64,000 bases of DNA from the NCBI RefSeq assembly GCF_001592205.1, contig NZ_BCWM01000007.1, positions 1 to 64,000 on the forward strand, in the 5' to 3' direction. The position numbers were made by a program, and so were the translations under genes. Source of the stretch: Brevundimonas vesicularis NBRC 12165 (GTDB taxonomy: Bacteria; Pseudomonadota; Alphaproteobacteria; Caulobacterales; Caulobacteraceae). Shown in pieces: positions 50,046 to 58,341 of the stretch (the stretch's first letter is position 1; every line of letters starts with the position of its first letter). Under the pieces are notes generated by a model. It did no database searches and was not told where the DNA came from. It saw only the letters and a program-made list of their open reading frames with translations.

Positions 50046-51325
50046 ACGGCCCTGCCCTGTTCCATCATCCAGCGGCGCTTCTCCAGCAGGCGGTCGGCGC
50101 GGCGGTCGATCTCGGCGGCGGCGGTCTCGGGGCTGTATTCGCCGCGCACCATCCGTTCGGCGACGATCTGCATCTCCGTCACGATCCGCTCCCATTCCGG
50201 CACCTTGGGCACGGCCTTGGCGCGCGCCAGCTGGCCCCGGAAGGGCGCCAGCATCGGGTCGCGCTCCACGCCCGCGATGTCCCAGGCGCTCTGACGTGCG
50301 GGCAGATCGCCGACGATGGTGTTGAACTGGGCCTGCACCGCCGGCTCGGACAGATAGCGGACCAGGGCCCAGGCGGCTTCCTGGTGCGGGGAGGATTTGA
50401 ATACCGCCAGGCTGGACCCGCCCGGCGCCGAGGCGCCCAGGCCATTCGGTCCCGGCACGCCCGCCGTGGCCCAGTTCGGCTGGAACGACGCGGGCAGCTT
50501 GCCGCGGAAATCGCCCACGCTCCAAGGGCCGGAGAAGTAGAAGCTGAAATAGCCCCTGGCGAACTCGGTCCAGACGTTGGAAATCTGCGTCGACGAGGCC
50601 AGCGGCGCCAACTGCTCGTCGAACAGGCTGCGGTAGAAGGCCAAGGCCGCGACGAAGCCGGGGTTGGAGAAGTTTCCGCGCGTATCCCGATCCCTCAGCA
50701 GCGGCTCATCGATCTGAAGCCCGAAGGTCAGAAGCTGCTCGAACTCGTTCAACGGCAGCAGGATGGCGTAGTTGTCGCCGCCCGCCACACGCTTGATCGC
50801 ATGCATGGCCCGCTTCCATTCGGCCCAGTCTTCGGGCGGCGCGTCGAAGCCGGCCCGCGCCAGCAGATCCTTGCGATAGAACAGCAGCCGCGTGTCGACA
50901 TACCAGGGCGTAGTCATGGCGCGGCCGGCGATCTCGTTGGTCTCCAGCACCGCCGGAAACTGGTCGGTCAGCAGGTTCGCGGCCTCAGCCGGGGTCGGCG
51001 ACAGGGCGCCGATGGCGGTCAGCTCCGCCACCCAGGTATTGCCGATCTGGCTGACGTCCGGCAGCGAGGCCCCGGCATAGGCGGTCAGCAGCTTTTCGTG
51101 CGCGGCCGTCCACGGCAGGGGCTGGACCGAGACGCGGACGCCCGGATTGCGGCGCTCGAACTCAGGCATCAACTGGCCCACCGTCCCGCCCTCATTGCCC
51201 ATGGCCCAGAAGCGCAGCACGATCTCGCCGTCGCGGCGCGGGGTGCAGGCCGCAGCCGCCCCTCCCGCCATCAGGGCCAGCGCGCCACGTCGATCAAGAT
51301 GGGGCTTGGGCGCCGTCAAACTCAT
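50042..51325 (-). CDS. ABC sugar-binding lipoprotein (extracellular solute-binding protein family 1)
   Basis: A 427-aa binding protein. The signal region contains DRRGALALMAGGAAAAC, a Tat-like twin arginine followed by a lipobox cysteine near residue 27. The mature part starts EIVLRFWAMGNEGGTVGQLM, typical of cluster D sugar-binding proteins, with the later YFSFYFSGPWSVGDF and GGSSLAVFKSSPHQEAAWAL segments. ATG 51325 overlaps the stop of the upstream glycoamylase-like gene (ATGA). It would bind the oligosaccharide released in the periplasm and pass it to the two permeases. Known sophorooligosaccharide-binding proteins belong to the same broad class, but binding specificity cannot be read here. 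Confidence 0.9.
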   Translation of the reverse strand: MSLTAPKPHLDRRGALALMAGGAAAACTPRRDGEIVLRFWAMGNEGGTVGQLMPEFERRNPGVRVSVQPLPWTAAHEKLLTAYAGASLPDVSQIGNTWVAELTAIGALSPTPAEAANLLTDQFPAVLETNEIAGRAMTTPWYVDTRLLFYRKDLLARAGFDAPPEDWAEWKRAMHAIKRVAGGDNYAILLPLNEFEQLLTFGLQIDEPLLRDRDTRGNFSNPGFVAALAFYRSLFDEQLAPLASSTQISNVWTEFARGYFSFYFSGPWSVGDFRGKLPASFQPNWATAGVPGPNGLGASAPGGSSLAVFKSSPHQEAAWALVRYLSEPAVQAQFNTIVGDLPARQSAWDIAGVERDPMLAPFRGQLARAKAVPKVPEWERIVTEMQIVAERMVRGEYSPETAAAEIDRRADRLLEKRRWMMEQGRAV

Positions 51326-52788
51326 CCGTTCATCCAGCCGCCGGTGAAGCCCGCGATGTCGAGCGCGCGGCGGATATTTGGCTCGCCGCGCATATAGCGC
51401 CAGACGAACTCGGACCTGTGGTTCTCGGTCATGATGACGATCGGCCCCTGGTCGATGCCCAGATAGTCGCCATCCACCCAGCCCACGCCGTCCACGATCG
51501 TGCCGTGCTGCAGCGGCCCGTCGCGCATCGTCAGGGTCGGGTTGAAGCTGTCGAGGAAGCCCCACTCGGTATAGACGCCCGCGCCATATCGCGCCTTCAT
51601 CGCCTTAATGCAGGGCACGACGATTTCGGGCGCGAAGGCGATGGAGCTGGCCGCCGCCGTCGGCGCGATCGTGCCGTCGTCGCGCTCGCCCGGACCGCGC
51701 GCGGAATAGCTGAAGAACTCGCGCTCCTTGCCGTCGATGACTTGTTTGAAATCGCCCGGCCCGTCGCAGGCGGTCAGGCCCCAGACCTCAGACGAATAGC
51801 CGGCCCAGCCGCCAGGGTTGTCGTGGGCGTATTTCTGCTGCGCGTAGACGGCGCGGCGGCTGTTTTCGAAATAGTCGAGGTATTCGCCCAGTTGGGCAGA
51901 CTGCCCGCGCATCCAGGCGTCCTGAATGCCGCGGAAGTCGATGAACATATGGCTGTACTGGTGCCCGAAAATGGGCGCGAAGTTCAGGTGCCAGCTGCCC
52001 CAGCGATCTGTCCAGCTCTCGTCATAGCTGGCCGCCCATTCGTGCCAGACATTGACCGACACCGGATGGGTCGGACTGCCGATGGCCAGCAGAAGCACCA
52101 GCATGCCCTCGTTATAGACGTGCCAGTCGGAGGGAATGAAGCCGCTCTCGGGGTGCCAGCCCATGGTTATGCGATTGTCGCGGATCACGGCCCACGGCCA
52201 TTCGATCCGTTCGTAGATGGCCTGGGCCTTCTGACGGATTTCCGCCTCGTCAGCATGACGGCCGTCGAAGTAGCGGGCGGCGAACAACATGCCGCCGATC
52301 AGCAGGGCTGTATCGACGGTGGACAGTTCGTTGGTCCGGTAGCGAAGCCCCGTCTCCATATCCAGGAAGTGGTAGAAGAAGCCCTTGTACCCCGCCGTGC
52401 CGCTGGCCTCGGGACCCTGCGGCAGGTCATGGAAGAAGCGCAGCGTCGTCAGGGTCCGCTCACGCGCCTCGACCCGGCTCATCCAGCCGCGCTCGACGCC
52501 CACCGGCCAGCAGGTCAGGGCGAACCCAACCGCCGCCACCGAACAGAACGACGGCGTCGGCCAGCGATCCGGCGTCAGGCCGGTCTTGCGATCCGTGACC
52601 TTCTCGAACCAGCGGAACGTCCGCTCCTGCAGCTCCTCGATCTCCTGATCCAGCCTCATCGGCCGTCTCTGCGTCCCATTGACCGCCCCCGTCGCCGCCG
52701 CCTGCTGCGCCGCCGCCATCACCGGAAATCCAACGGCCAGAGCCGCCGCGCCTGTGGTGGTCCGCATCAGGAAGTTTCGACGATTCAT
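51322..52788 (-). CDS. Tat-exported glycoamylase-like protein, GH144/PF10091 type (putative beta-1,2-glucanase)
   Basis: A 488-aa protein with twin-arginine signal MNRRNFLMRTTTGAAALAVG (cleavage near MAAAQ). The mature domain matches the Glycoamylase-like (alpha/alpha)6 family: DRWPTPSFCSVAAVGFAL, DTALLIGGMLFAARYF, YNEGMLVLLLAIGSPTHPV, FGHQYSHMFIDFRGIQDAWM, YFENSRRAVYAQQ and GYSSEVWGLTACDGP. Characterised GH144 members are endo-beta-1,2-glucanases releasing sophorose-type oligosaccharides. The catalytic residue cannot be assigned by eye. ATG 52788 is chosen at the Tat motif; a GTG at 52800 is in frame. It is coupled to the binding-lipoprotein gene. Assignment to family is confident; activity is inferred. 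Confidence 0.82.
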   Translation of the reverse strand: MNRRNFLMRTTTGAAALAVGFPVMAAAQQAAATGAVNGTQRRPMRLDQEIEELQERTFRWFEKVTDRKTGLTPDRWPTPSFCSVAAVGFALTCWPVGVERGWMSRVEARERTLTTLRFFHDLPQGPEASGTAGYKGFFYHFLDMETGLRYRTNELSTVDTALLIGGMLFAARYFDGRHADEAEIRQKAQAIYERIEWPWAVIRDNRITMGWHPESGFIPSDWHVYNEGMLVLLLAIGSPTHPVSVNVWHEWAASYDESWTDRWGSWHLNFAPIFGHQYSHMFIDFRGIQDAWMRGQSAQLGEYLDYFENSRRAVYAQQKYAHDNPGGWAGYSSEVWGLTACDGPGDFKQVIDGKEREFFSYSARGPGERDDGTIAPTAAASSIAFAPEIVVPCIKAMKARYGAGVYTEWGFLDSFNPTLTMRDGPLQHGTIVDGVGWVDGDYLGIDQGPIVIMTENHRSEFVWRYMRGEPNIRRALDIAGFTGGWMNG

Positions 52789-52810
52789 GGGCACGCTCAC
52801 TGGGTCTCAA

Positions 52811-52851
52811 TCGAAAAAGAAAGGCCGCCTCGCAACAAGCACGAGGCGGCC
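52811..52851 (-). terminator. Intrinsic terminator after the large TBDR gene (intra-operon)
   Basis: On the minus strand a perfect 10-bp stem GGCCGCCTCG / CGAGGCGGCC (52851-52842, 52832-52823) with a 9-base loop is followed by TTTCTTTTTCG (52822-52811). It lies 12 bp after the TBDR stop and 22 bp before the glycoamylase-like start. No promoter or LacI operator is visible in the 75 bp between the genes, so downstream genes would depend on read-through. Confidence 0.8.
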
Positions 52852-52863
52852 CAGGCTCAGGAT

Positions 52864-55800
52864 TTAGAATGAGTAACGCAGGCCGACTTGGAAGCTGCGG
52901 GTCGGCATGAACTGCGCCGTAGGCCGCCCAAACGTCGGGTTCAAATCGACGCCTGCACCATTCACAGTATAGGTCTCGTTAAAACCACTGTAGTTCTTGA
53001 AGTTGAACACATTGATGGCATCGAGCGTAAACTCGACTTTCTGCCCTCCCCAAACTCCGAACTCTTTCGCCAATCTGAGGTCAACCTGACGATACGCCCA
53101 CTCCCACGCGGGGATGATGAAGGCGTGCTTTTCGGGATAGGCGGCATACCAGTCTGGCTTCAGGCCGGGACCGCGCCCACCGATATTGAACGGCAGTCCG
53201 GACCCCAGCGTAATGATCGAAGAGAGTTGGAAGTCCATCGGCAGCGCGACCGTACCCGACATGACTAACCGATGACGCTCGACGCCTGGCGTATTGAAGG
53301 TCGGCGAATAGCTGGTCCACGGATAGTCGAAGTCGAAGTTGCCGAGCCCTTGATCGCGGCTGCCGTTCTGCGTCGCATCCATAAAGGTGTATGCGACATT
53401 CACGCCCCAACCACTTGCCGAGCTGAAAGGCTTGTCCGCGGTGAAATAGATCGCGTGCATTTCCCGCTCACGATCATGGTTCGATACGAATACACCACCA
53501 TTGTATGGGAAGGCCAAGCCGGTGACCGGGTCAATGAGGTTGGCCGGTTGAACAGCAGCAGGCACGTTGTTCGTGGTCGGATCAATGTTGGCGCGATACC
53601 AAGCGAATTCGTTTTTGGTCTTGGCATAGGAGAAGGTCAGTGCCGTCTGCCATTCGCCGAACTTCTGACGAAGACCCAGATTGAACTGATCGGTGACGGG
53701 CGGCGGTGCATCGTTCTTGATGAGGAAGACTTCGCCACGGCCGACCGTGCCACCCAACAGCGCGTCTAGACCGCCAGGCGTGGCATAGGCCGGGTTCCAA
53801 GCGATCGTATCCGTACGGCCGCCATAGGCGCCGCCCGACGGGGAGAAGTAGATCGTCCGCGACAGTTGGTAAGGCTTGAACCGCTCGTCGAACGCGAAGT
53901 TGAAGCCGATCCGGTCGTAATACCGGCCCGCTCCCCCGAACAGCACCGTTCGCTCATCGCCGAAGAAGTCGTAGGAAAAGCCGATGCGCGGCTGGTAGGC
54001 GTCCTTGAACGCTGGACGATCACCGTCAGAGATATAATCGTTGATATTGATATAGGATGGGTAGGAGAAACCTGGAACGTTGCCGATTGCGGTCAGCAAG
54101 CGCCGGATATCGTCAGGAGTCCGCCAGTCGTTGTTTACGGCGTTATCCTCGTAATCCCAGCGAAGACCCAAGTTGATTTCCAGCTTATCCGTGACTTGCC
54201 AATCATCTTGGAGGTAGAGCCCAAGAACATTGTTATCCACCGACGTAGGATCGACGGGAAGGTTTAGAGTGACAACAGTCGGAATCGTACTCGATCCGAC
54301 AACCTCGGGCCGGGCATCGACGTCGTAGGTGAACTGGGGGTTTCGGTTGAACTGCTTGAAGACGCTCAGCGTTTGCATCGAATACTTCACGCCCATCTTG
54401 ATGGTATGAAGGCCGAATGCCTCGACATCGTTGAACGTCAGATCGTTCTTAAACGTCAGGCTCTCTTGCGTAAGATCCTGATTGTTTGTGCCGCCACCAG
54501 CGTTAAAGATGCCCTCGCTTTGACCATAGTTGAACTGGAATCCGGGTGCTGTAGATTTGGTATCAGCGTCGCGATAGGACACGTAACGCTGGCCAGGCAG
54601 ATCAAAGTTCAGGGCTCGCGGATTATACTGTGATTTTAGATAGTCGACCGATGCCTCATTGAGAAATCCACTACCCTGGAATTGGTGACGCAACTGGATC
54701 GACTGTGTTTCACCATTGATCGCATTGGCGCGCGAGAAGGCATCGGGGCCGTTGCCAAAGCCGCGGATATCCTGCTCCTTGCGATAAGTGCCGCTGAGAT
54801 CCAAGCGCTGTTGATCGTTGATCGCCCAGGACAACTTTCCGAAAGCCAGATCCTGCTCAAACGGACCTTCGAAAGTTCCCAGCTCTTGTTGGAACAACGA
54901 GGTGTATTCAGCGCGTCGCAGGAACACCGAACTAGCGCGGGTTTCTTCCTTGCGCTCGTAGGACAGGAAGTAGTGCAGCTTGTCTTCGATAATCGGACCG
55001 CCAACCGAACCGCCATATTGCAGGCGATCAAGCCGAGGACGGGCGTCTCCGTTATTCTTTGTGCGGTCCTTAGAGGATACGGTCTGCGCGATCCAATCCG
55101 TGTCCTGATAGGTGACGAACATGTCGCCGCTGAGTTGGTTGGTTCCAGAGCGTGTGACCGACGTGATGATCGCGGATGATGCTTGCTCGTATTCGGCCTT
55201 GAAGTTCTGGGTCAGCACCCGGAACTCCTGCACTGCGGCTTGCGGGAAGGGGTTACCGCGGCTGTCGTCCTGACCGGCGATGCCGCCGTCGTTGATTAGC
55301 GACTTCTGGTTCTGTCCATCGATGAAGACGTTGATCGCGCTAGAAGGCTGCCCGCCGGCTGTGATCGTGCGCTCAGTGTCGCCTTCCGTCACGCGCACGC
55401 CAGGCGCAAGCGCCGCAAAGTTCAGGAAGTTGCGGTTGATCTGCGGCAGGTTGTTGATCTGCTGTTGGCTGACGCTGGTTCCGACCTCTGATGTACGAAC
55501 GTCGAAGATGCGGCGCCCGGTAACGACGATGTCGCCAAGCGTCGTGGCCCCATCGGTGGAGGCTGCTGCCGGAGCCGACGCCACATCCAGGTTCAGCGTA
55601 CCGACTTGGCCCAAGGCTAGCGTGACGGTGTCTTCTGTCGTTTGTCCGTCACTGGTCGTGACCTGAATTCGGAACGTTCCTGGACGTAGACCCGGAATGA
55701 CATACTGACCGTTCTCGCCAATACGGCCACGCGTCACATACCCCGTCGCAGCATCTGTCGCCGTAACGACGCCACCGGTTTCCACATTCTGACCATCATA

Positions 55801-55935
55801 GACAACGCCCCGAAGCGTAGAAGTCGCGCTCTGCGCAGATGCGGCGCCGGCGAACCCAAGCGTCAGCGCTAGCGCCGATGCTGCGGCCAAGGCGACCTGA
55901 CGTGTCGCGGCCTTACGCGTGTTGAACTGGGTCAT
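52864..55935 (-). CDS. Large TonB-dependent receptor with carboxypeptidase-regulatory-like N-domain
   Basis: A 1023-aa Oar/carbohydrate-type TBDR. The signal peptide MTQFNTRKAATRQVALAAAS ends near ASAQ. Residues ~35-125 form a carboxypeptidase regulatory-like Ig domain (STLRGVVYDGQNVETGGVV, YVIPGLRPGTFRIQV). A TonB-box-like DIVVTGRRIFD, a plug with NINRNFLNFAAL-type and VQEFRVLTQNFKAEYEQASS segments and the barrel follow, ending VGLRYSF. The family moves large glycans or peptides. It lies 49 bp downstream of lacI and is probably cotranscribed with it. Codon usage appears less GC3-biased than in the flanking genes, suggesting more recent acquisition. ATG 55935 is chosen; an in-frame start exists at 55977. 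Confidence 0.9.
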   Translation of the reverse strand: MTQFNTRKAATRQVALAAASALALTLGFAGAASAQSATSTLRGVVYDGQNVETGGVVTATDAATGYVTRGRIGENGQYVIPGLRPGTFRIQVTTSDGQTTEDTVTLALGQVGTLNLDVASAPAAASTDGATTLGDIVVTGRRIFDVRTSEVGTSVSQQQINNLPQINRNFLNFAALAPGVRVTEGDTERTITAGGQPSSAINVFIDGQNQKSLINDGGIAGQDDSRGNPFPQAAVQEFRVLTQNFKAEYEQASSAIITSVTRSGTNQLSGDMFVTYQDTDWIAQTVSSKDRTKNNGDARPRLDRLQYGGSVGGPIIEDKLHYFLSYERKEETRASSVFLRRAEYTSLFQQELGTFEGPFEQDLAFGKLSWAINDQQRLDLSGTYRKEQDIRGFGNGPDAFSRANAINGETQSIQLRHQFQGSGFLNEASVDYLKSQYNPRALNFDLPGQRYVSYRDADTKSTAPGFQFNYGQSEGIFNAGGGTNNQDLTQESLTFKNDLTFNDVEAFGLHTIKMGVKYSMQTLSVFKQFNRNPQFTYDVDARPEVVGSSTIPTVVTLNLPVDPTSVDNNVLGLYLQDDWQVTDKLEINLGLRWDYEDNAVNNDWRTPDDIRRLLTAIGNVPGFSYPSYININDYISDGDRPAFKDAYQPRIGFSYDFFGDERTVLFGGAGRYYDRIGFNFAFDERFKPYQLSRTIYFSPSGGAYGGRTDTIAWNPAYATPGGLDALLGGTVGRGEVFLIKNDAPPPVTDQFNLGLRQKFGEWQTALTFSYAKTKNEFAWYRANIDPTTNNVPAAVQPANLIDPVTGLAFPYNGGVFVSNHDREREMHAIYFTADKPFSSASGWGVNVAYTFMDATQNGSRDQGLGNFDFDYPWTSYSPTFNTPGVERHRLVMSGTVALPMDFQLSSIITLGSGLPFNIGGRGPGLKPDWYAAYPEKHAFIIPAWEWAYRQVDLRLAKEFGVWGGQKVEFTLDAINVFNFKNYSGFNETYTVNGAGVDLNPTFGRPTAQFMPTRSFQVGLRYSF

Positions 55936-55984
55936 CCTGAGCTCTCCCCTCCTGATGGGATCGGTTTTCAGCGACATGGCTGGC

Positions 55985-57055
55985 CTACCCTTTGTTGAAC
56001 CTGGCGGACGAGGCCGCCGCGGTGGACTGGCGTTCGACCAGGATCGGCCGAACGATTTCGCAAGCGGTGTCCGTGGCGTCGGCGGTCGCGCCGGCCTGGA
56101 CCAGGCCGATCAGGCGTTCGACGCCCCTTCGGCCGATTTCCGCAATATTGACGCGCATGGTGGTCAGCGCGGGCCGCATCAGGGCGGCGATAGGCACGTC
56201 GTCGAAGCCGACGACGGCGATGTCTTCAGGACAGCGTACGCCGGCCTCCTGGAAGGCTAAAAGGGCGCCGACGGCCATCATGTCGTTGGCGGCGAAGACG
56301 GCGTCGGGCCGTTCCGTCATGGACAGAAGCTGGGTCGCCGCGCGATGGCCCGAGGCCTGAGAGAAGTCGCCCTCGACGATGATCGGGTCATGACCATCCA
56401 GCGCCGCCGTATATCCGGCCGCACGCGTGTCCGCCTCGATGTTGCCGGCGGCGCCGCGAATGTGAGCGATGCGCCTGCGGCCGGTGGACCGCAGATGCTG
56501 GACCGCGCCGACGGCGCCGCCGTGGTTGTCGATCATGATGGACGCCCGGCCGGGCTCTGCCGCGCCGCCGTTCATCAGCAGGACCGGCATCCGACCGGCG
56601 AACTCGGACGACAGGTTCGCCGCGCCCAGATGCGGCGACAGCACGATCATGCCGTCCACCCGCCCGCGCATCGAACGCACGGCCGCCAAGGTGTCCTCGG
56701 CGCCGTCATGCGAGCTGGACACGATCAGATGCTTGCCGTGGGCGCGGGCGGCGAGGTCCATGCCCCGGATCAGCTCGGAGAAGAACTCGCCGAACAGGTC
56801 GGGCAGGATGACGCCGATCGTGTCGTTCTTGCTGGTCGACAGGCTGCGGGCGCCGAAGTGCGGGACATAGCGAAGGTCCTCGACCGCATCGAGCACCCGC
56901 TGGCGCGTCGCGTCCGAGGTCACGCCCAAGCCGTTCAACACACGAGAGACAGAAGCAACCGACACATTGGCGCGTTCAGCCACGTCGCGCATGGTGGCGG
57001 CCTTGGCGAAGGGCTGGCCCTCCTGCCGTGCAGACGCAGCGCTAGGCGCGGCCAT
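55985..57055 (-). CDS. LacI-family transcriptional regulator of the glycan locus
   Basis: A 356-aa LacI/GalR repressor. After ~20 flexible residues the HTH is MRDVAERANVSVASVSRVLN, with hinge helix RYVPHFGARSL. The periplasmic-binding-protein-like sensor has DTIGVILPDLFGEFF, VDGMIVLSPHL, AVFAANDMMAVGAL and VVGFDDVPIAALM. ATG 57055 is used; TTG 57061 is also in frame. It heads the minus-strand series, so it is autoregulated: its palindrome at 57120-57135 overlaps the predicted -10. Effector is probably an oligosaccharide or phosphorylated sugar (inference). Confidence 0.93.
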   Translation of the reverse strand: MAAPSAASARQEGQPFAKAATMRDVAERANVSVASVSRVLNGLGVTSDATRQRVLDAVEDLRYVPHFGARSLSTSKNDTIGVILPDLFGEFFSELIRGMDLAARAHGKHLIVSSSHDGAEDTLAAVRSMRGRVDGMIVLSPHLGAANLSSEFAGRMPVLLMNGGAAEPGRASIMIDNHGGAVGAVQHLRSTGRRRIAHIRGAAGNIEADTRAAGYTAALDGHDPIIVEGDFSQASGHRAATQLLSMTERPDAVFAANDMMAVGALLAFQEAGVRCPEDIAVVGFDDVPIAALMRPALTTMRVNIAEIGRRGVERLIGLVQAGATADATDTACEIVRPILVERQSTAAASSARFNKG

Positions 57056-57119
57056 GTCCAATCGAATTCTCCCTGCTCCCTATCGTCCCGGCCCCTTTTC
57101 GAAGATCCGTCGATAGGCG

Positions 57120-57148
57120 ATGTAAGCGGTTACATGACACAGGAGCAA
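57120..57148 (-). promoter_or_regulatory. Promoter and LacI operator of the lacI-TBDR-GH-ABC series
   Basis: The operator is ATGTAAGCGGTTACAT on the plus strand (57120-57135), with half-sites ATGTAA and TTACAT in perfect symmetry. On the minus strand TTGCTC (57148-57143) and TTACAT (57125-57120) form a -35/-10 pair with 17-bp spacing. The -10 is thus the distal half of the operator, a layout suited to direct repression. The half-site is shared with the operator at 43767. Confidence 0.75.
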
Positions 57149-57354
57149 TGTGCGCCGCAAGCACCGTTCAGCCGCATTTCAGGCGATTTTCGATCTTTGC
57201 TAGAGCCGCCTCAACGGTCAGCGAGAGCTAAGTTACTGCTTTGACTTCACTCTTCGCAGGCTCGTTCCGGCGAACGGAATAAGGCGAACACGGCAGGCGC
57301 GCGCCTTGGTCGCACCCGCCGTAGCGATCAGCGTCGCGGCCGCGGCCGCATACG

Positions 57355-57386
57355 AAAAGGCCCGCGCCGCCGAAGCTGCACGGGCC
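57355..57386 (-). terminator. Terminator of the mms (valine catabolism) operon
   Basis: On the minus strand the outer stem GGCCCG / CGGGCC (57386-57381, 57364-57359) encloses an imperfect GC-rich inner stem with a CTTCG loop and is followed by TTTT (57358-57355), 25 bp after the mmsB stop. The remaining 57136-57354 holds no credible gene; a 14-bp inverted repeat CGTTC/GAACG (57265-57278) and alternating CG-rich sequence are the only structures seen. Confidence 0.7.
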
Positions 57387-57410
57387 GCAATCACAATGCG
57401 AAAGACGAAT

Positions 57411-58313
57411 CTATGCCGGGTTAAGCTCATCCAGCTTGCCACGCAGCATCTGAAGCATGGCGGAGAAATCGCGACCGCCATGCCCGATGCCGTCGAACAG
57501 GGCGTAAAGCGCCTCGGCCTGTGCGCCCAACGGCGTTGAAGCGCCGGATTTCGCCGCTGCGTCCTGAGCCAGCTTCAGGTCCTTCAACATCATGGCCGTG
57601 GCGAACCCGCCCTGATAGTCGCGGTTCGACGGCGCGGTCGGCACCGGACCCGGCCAGGGATAGTAGCTGGTAACGCTCCAGCACTGACCTGAAGACTTGG
57701 ACGCGATCTCGAAGAACCGTTCGGGGTCCAGCCCCAGTTTTTCGGCCAAGGCGACGGCCTCGCAGGTGCCCAGCATGGATATGCCGAGCAGCATGTTGTT
57801 GCAGATCTTGGCCGCCTGCCCCGCGCCATGATCGCCGGCGCGGATGGTAATGCGGCTCATAGGCTCCAGCGCCGCCTCGACGCGGGCGAAGTCGCTCTCG
57901 TCGCAGCCGACCATGAAGGCCAGCGTGCCCGCATCCGCCGCTGCGGTGCCGCCTGACACGGGCGCGTCGGCAAAGGCGTAGCCAGCCGATTTGGCCAGCC
58001 CGGCGACCTTGCGCGCGGTTTCGACGTCGATGGTCGAACAGTCAAGCAGCAGGGCGGTCGACGGAGCCGCGCCGATGATCTGTTCGGAATAAACCTTCAG
58101 TACGTGCGGCCCGGCCGGCAGCATGGTGATGACCACCTCGGCGTTCTTGACCGCCTCGGCGACCGATCCGGCCGCAACGCAACCGGCCGCCACCGCTCGT
58201 TCCAGCGCCTGCGCCGACAGATCGAAGGCGGCGACCGCATGGCCTGCCTTGGCCTGGTTCGCGGCCATGCCGCCGCCCATATTGCCCAGGCCGATGAAGG
58301 CGATCTTGGTCAT
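57411..58313 (-). CDS. mmsB: 3-hydroxyisobutyrate dehydrogenase
   Basis: A 300-aa beta-hydroxyacid dehydrogenase oxidising 3-hydroxyisobutyrate to methylmalonate semialdehyde with NAD. The N-terminal Rossmann motif is IAFIGLGNMGGGMA (residues 4-17). The substrate-binding DAPVSGGTAAADAG and catalytic lysine in GQAAKICNNMLLG (near 170) follow. AGGGAGA precedes ATG 58313. The conserved final region includes GRDFSAMLQML. Last gene of the operon mmsA-acd-hibch-mmsB. Confidence 0.94.
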   Translation of the reverse strand: MTKIAFIGLGNMGGGMAANQAKAGHAVAAFDLSAQALERAVAAGCVAAGSVAEAVKNAEVVITMLPAGPHVLKVYSEQIIGAAPSTALLLDCSTIDVETARKVAGLAKSAGYAFADAPVSGGTAAADAGTLAFMVGCDESDFARVEAALEPMSRITIRAGDHGAGQAAKICNNMLLGISMLGTCEAVALAEKLGLDPERFFEIASKSSGQCWSVTSYYPWPGPVPTAPSNRDYQGGFATAMMLKDLKLAQDAAAKSGASTPLGAQAEALYALFDGIGHGGRDFSAMLQMLRGKLDELNPA

Positions 58314-58341
58314 GGTGTCTCTCCCTTTGTCGGCGCCGTGG

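Noticed and set aside
52789..52863. Search for a third LacI operator or promoter ahead of the glycoamylase-like gene
   Set aside because: Only the terminator hairpin and A-rich tract are visible; no TGTAA/TTACA pair or -35/-10 was found.
57233..57481. Small 82-aa minus-strand frame downstream of mmsB
   Set aside because: It overlaps the 3' end of mmsB and the terminator at 57355-57386, and has alanine-rich low-complexity content.
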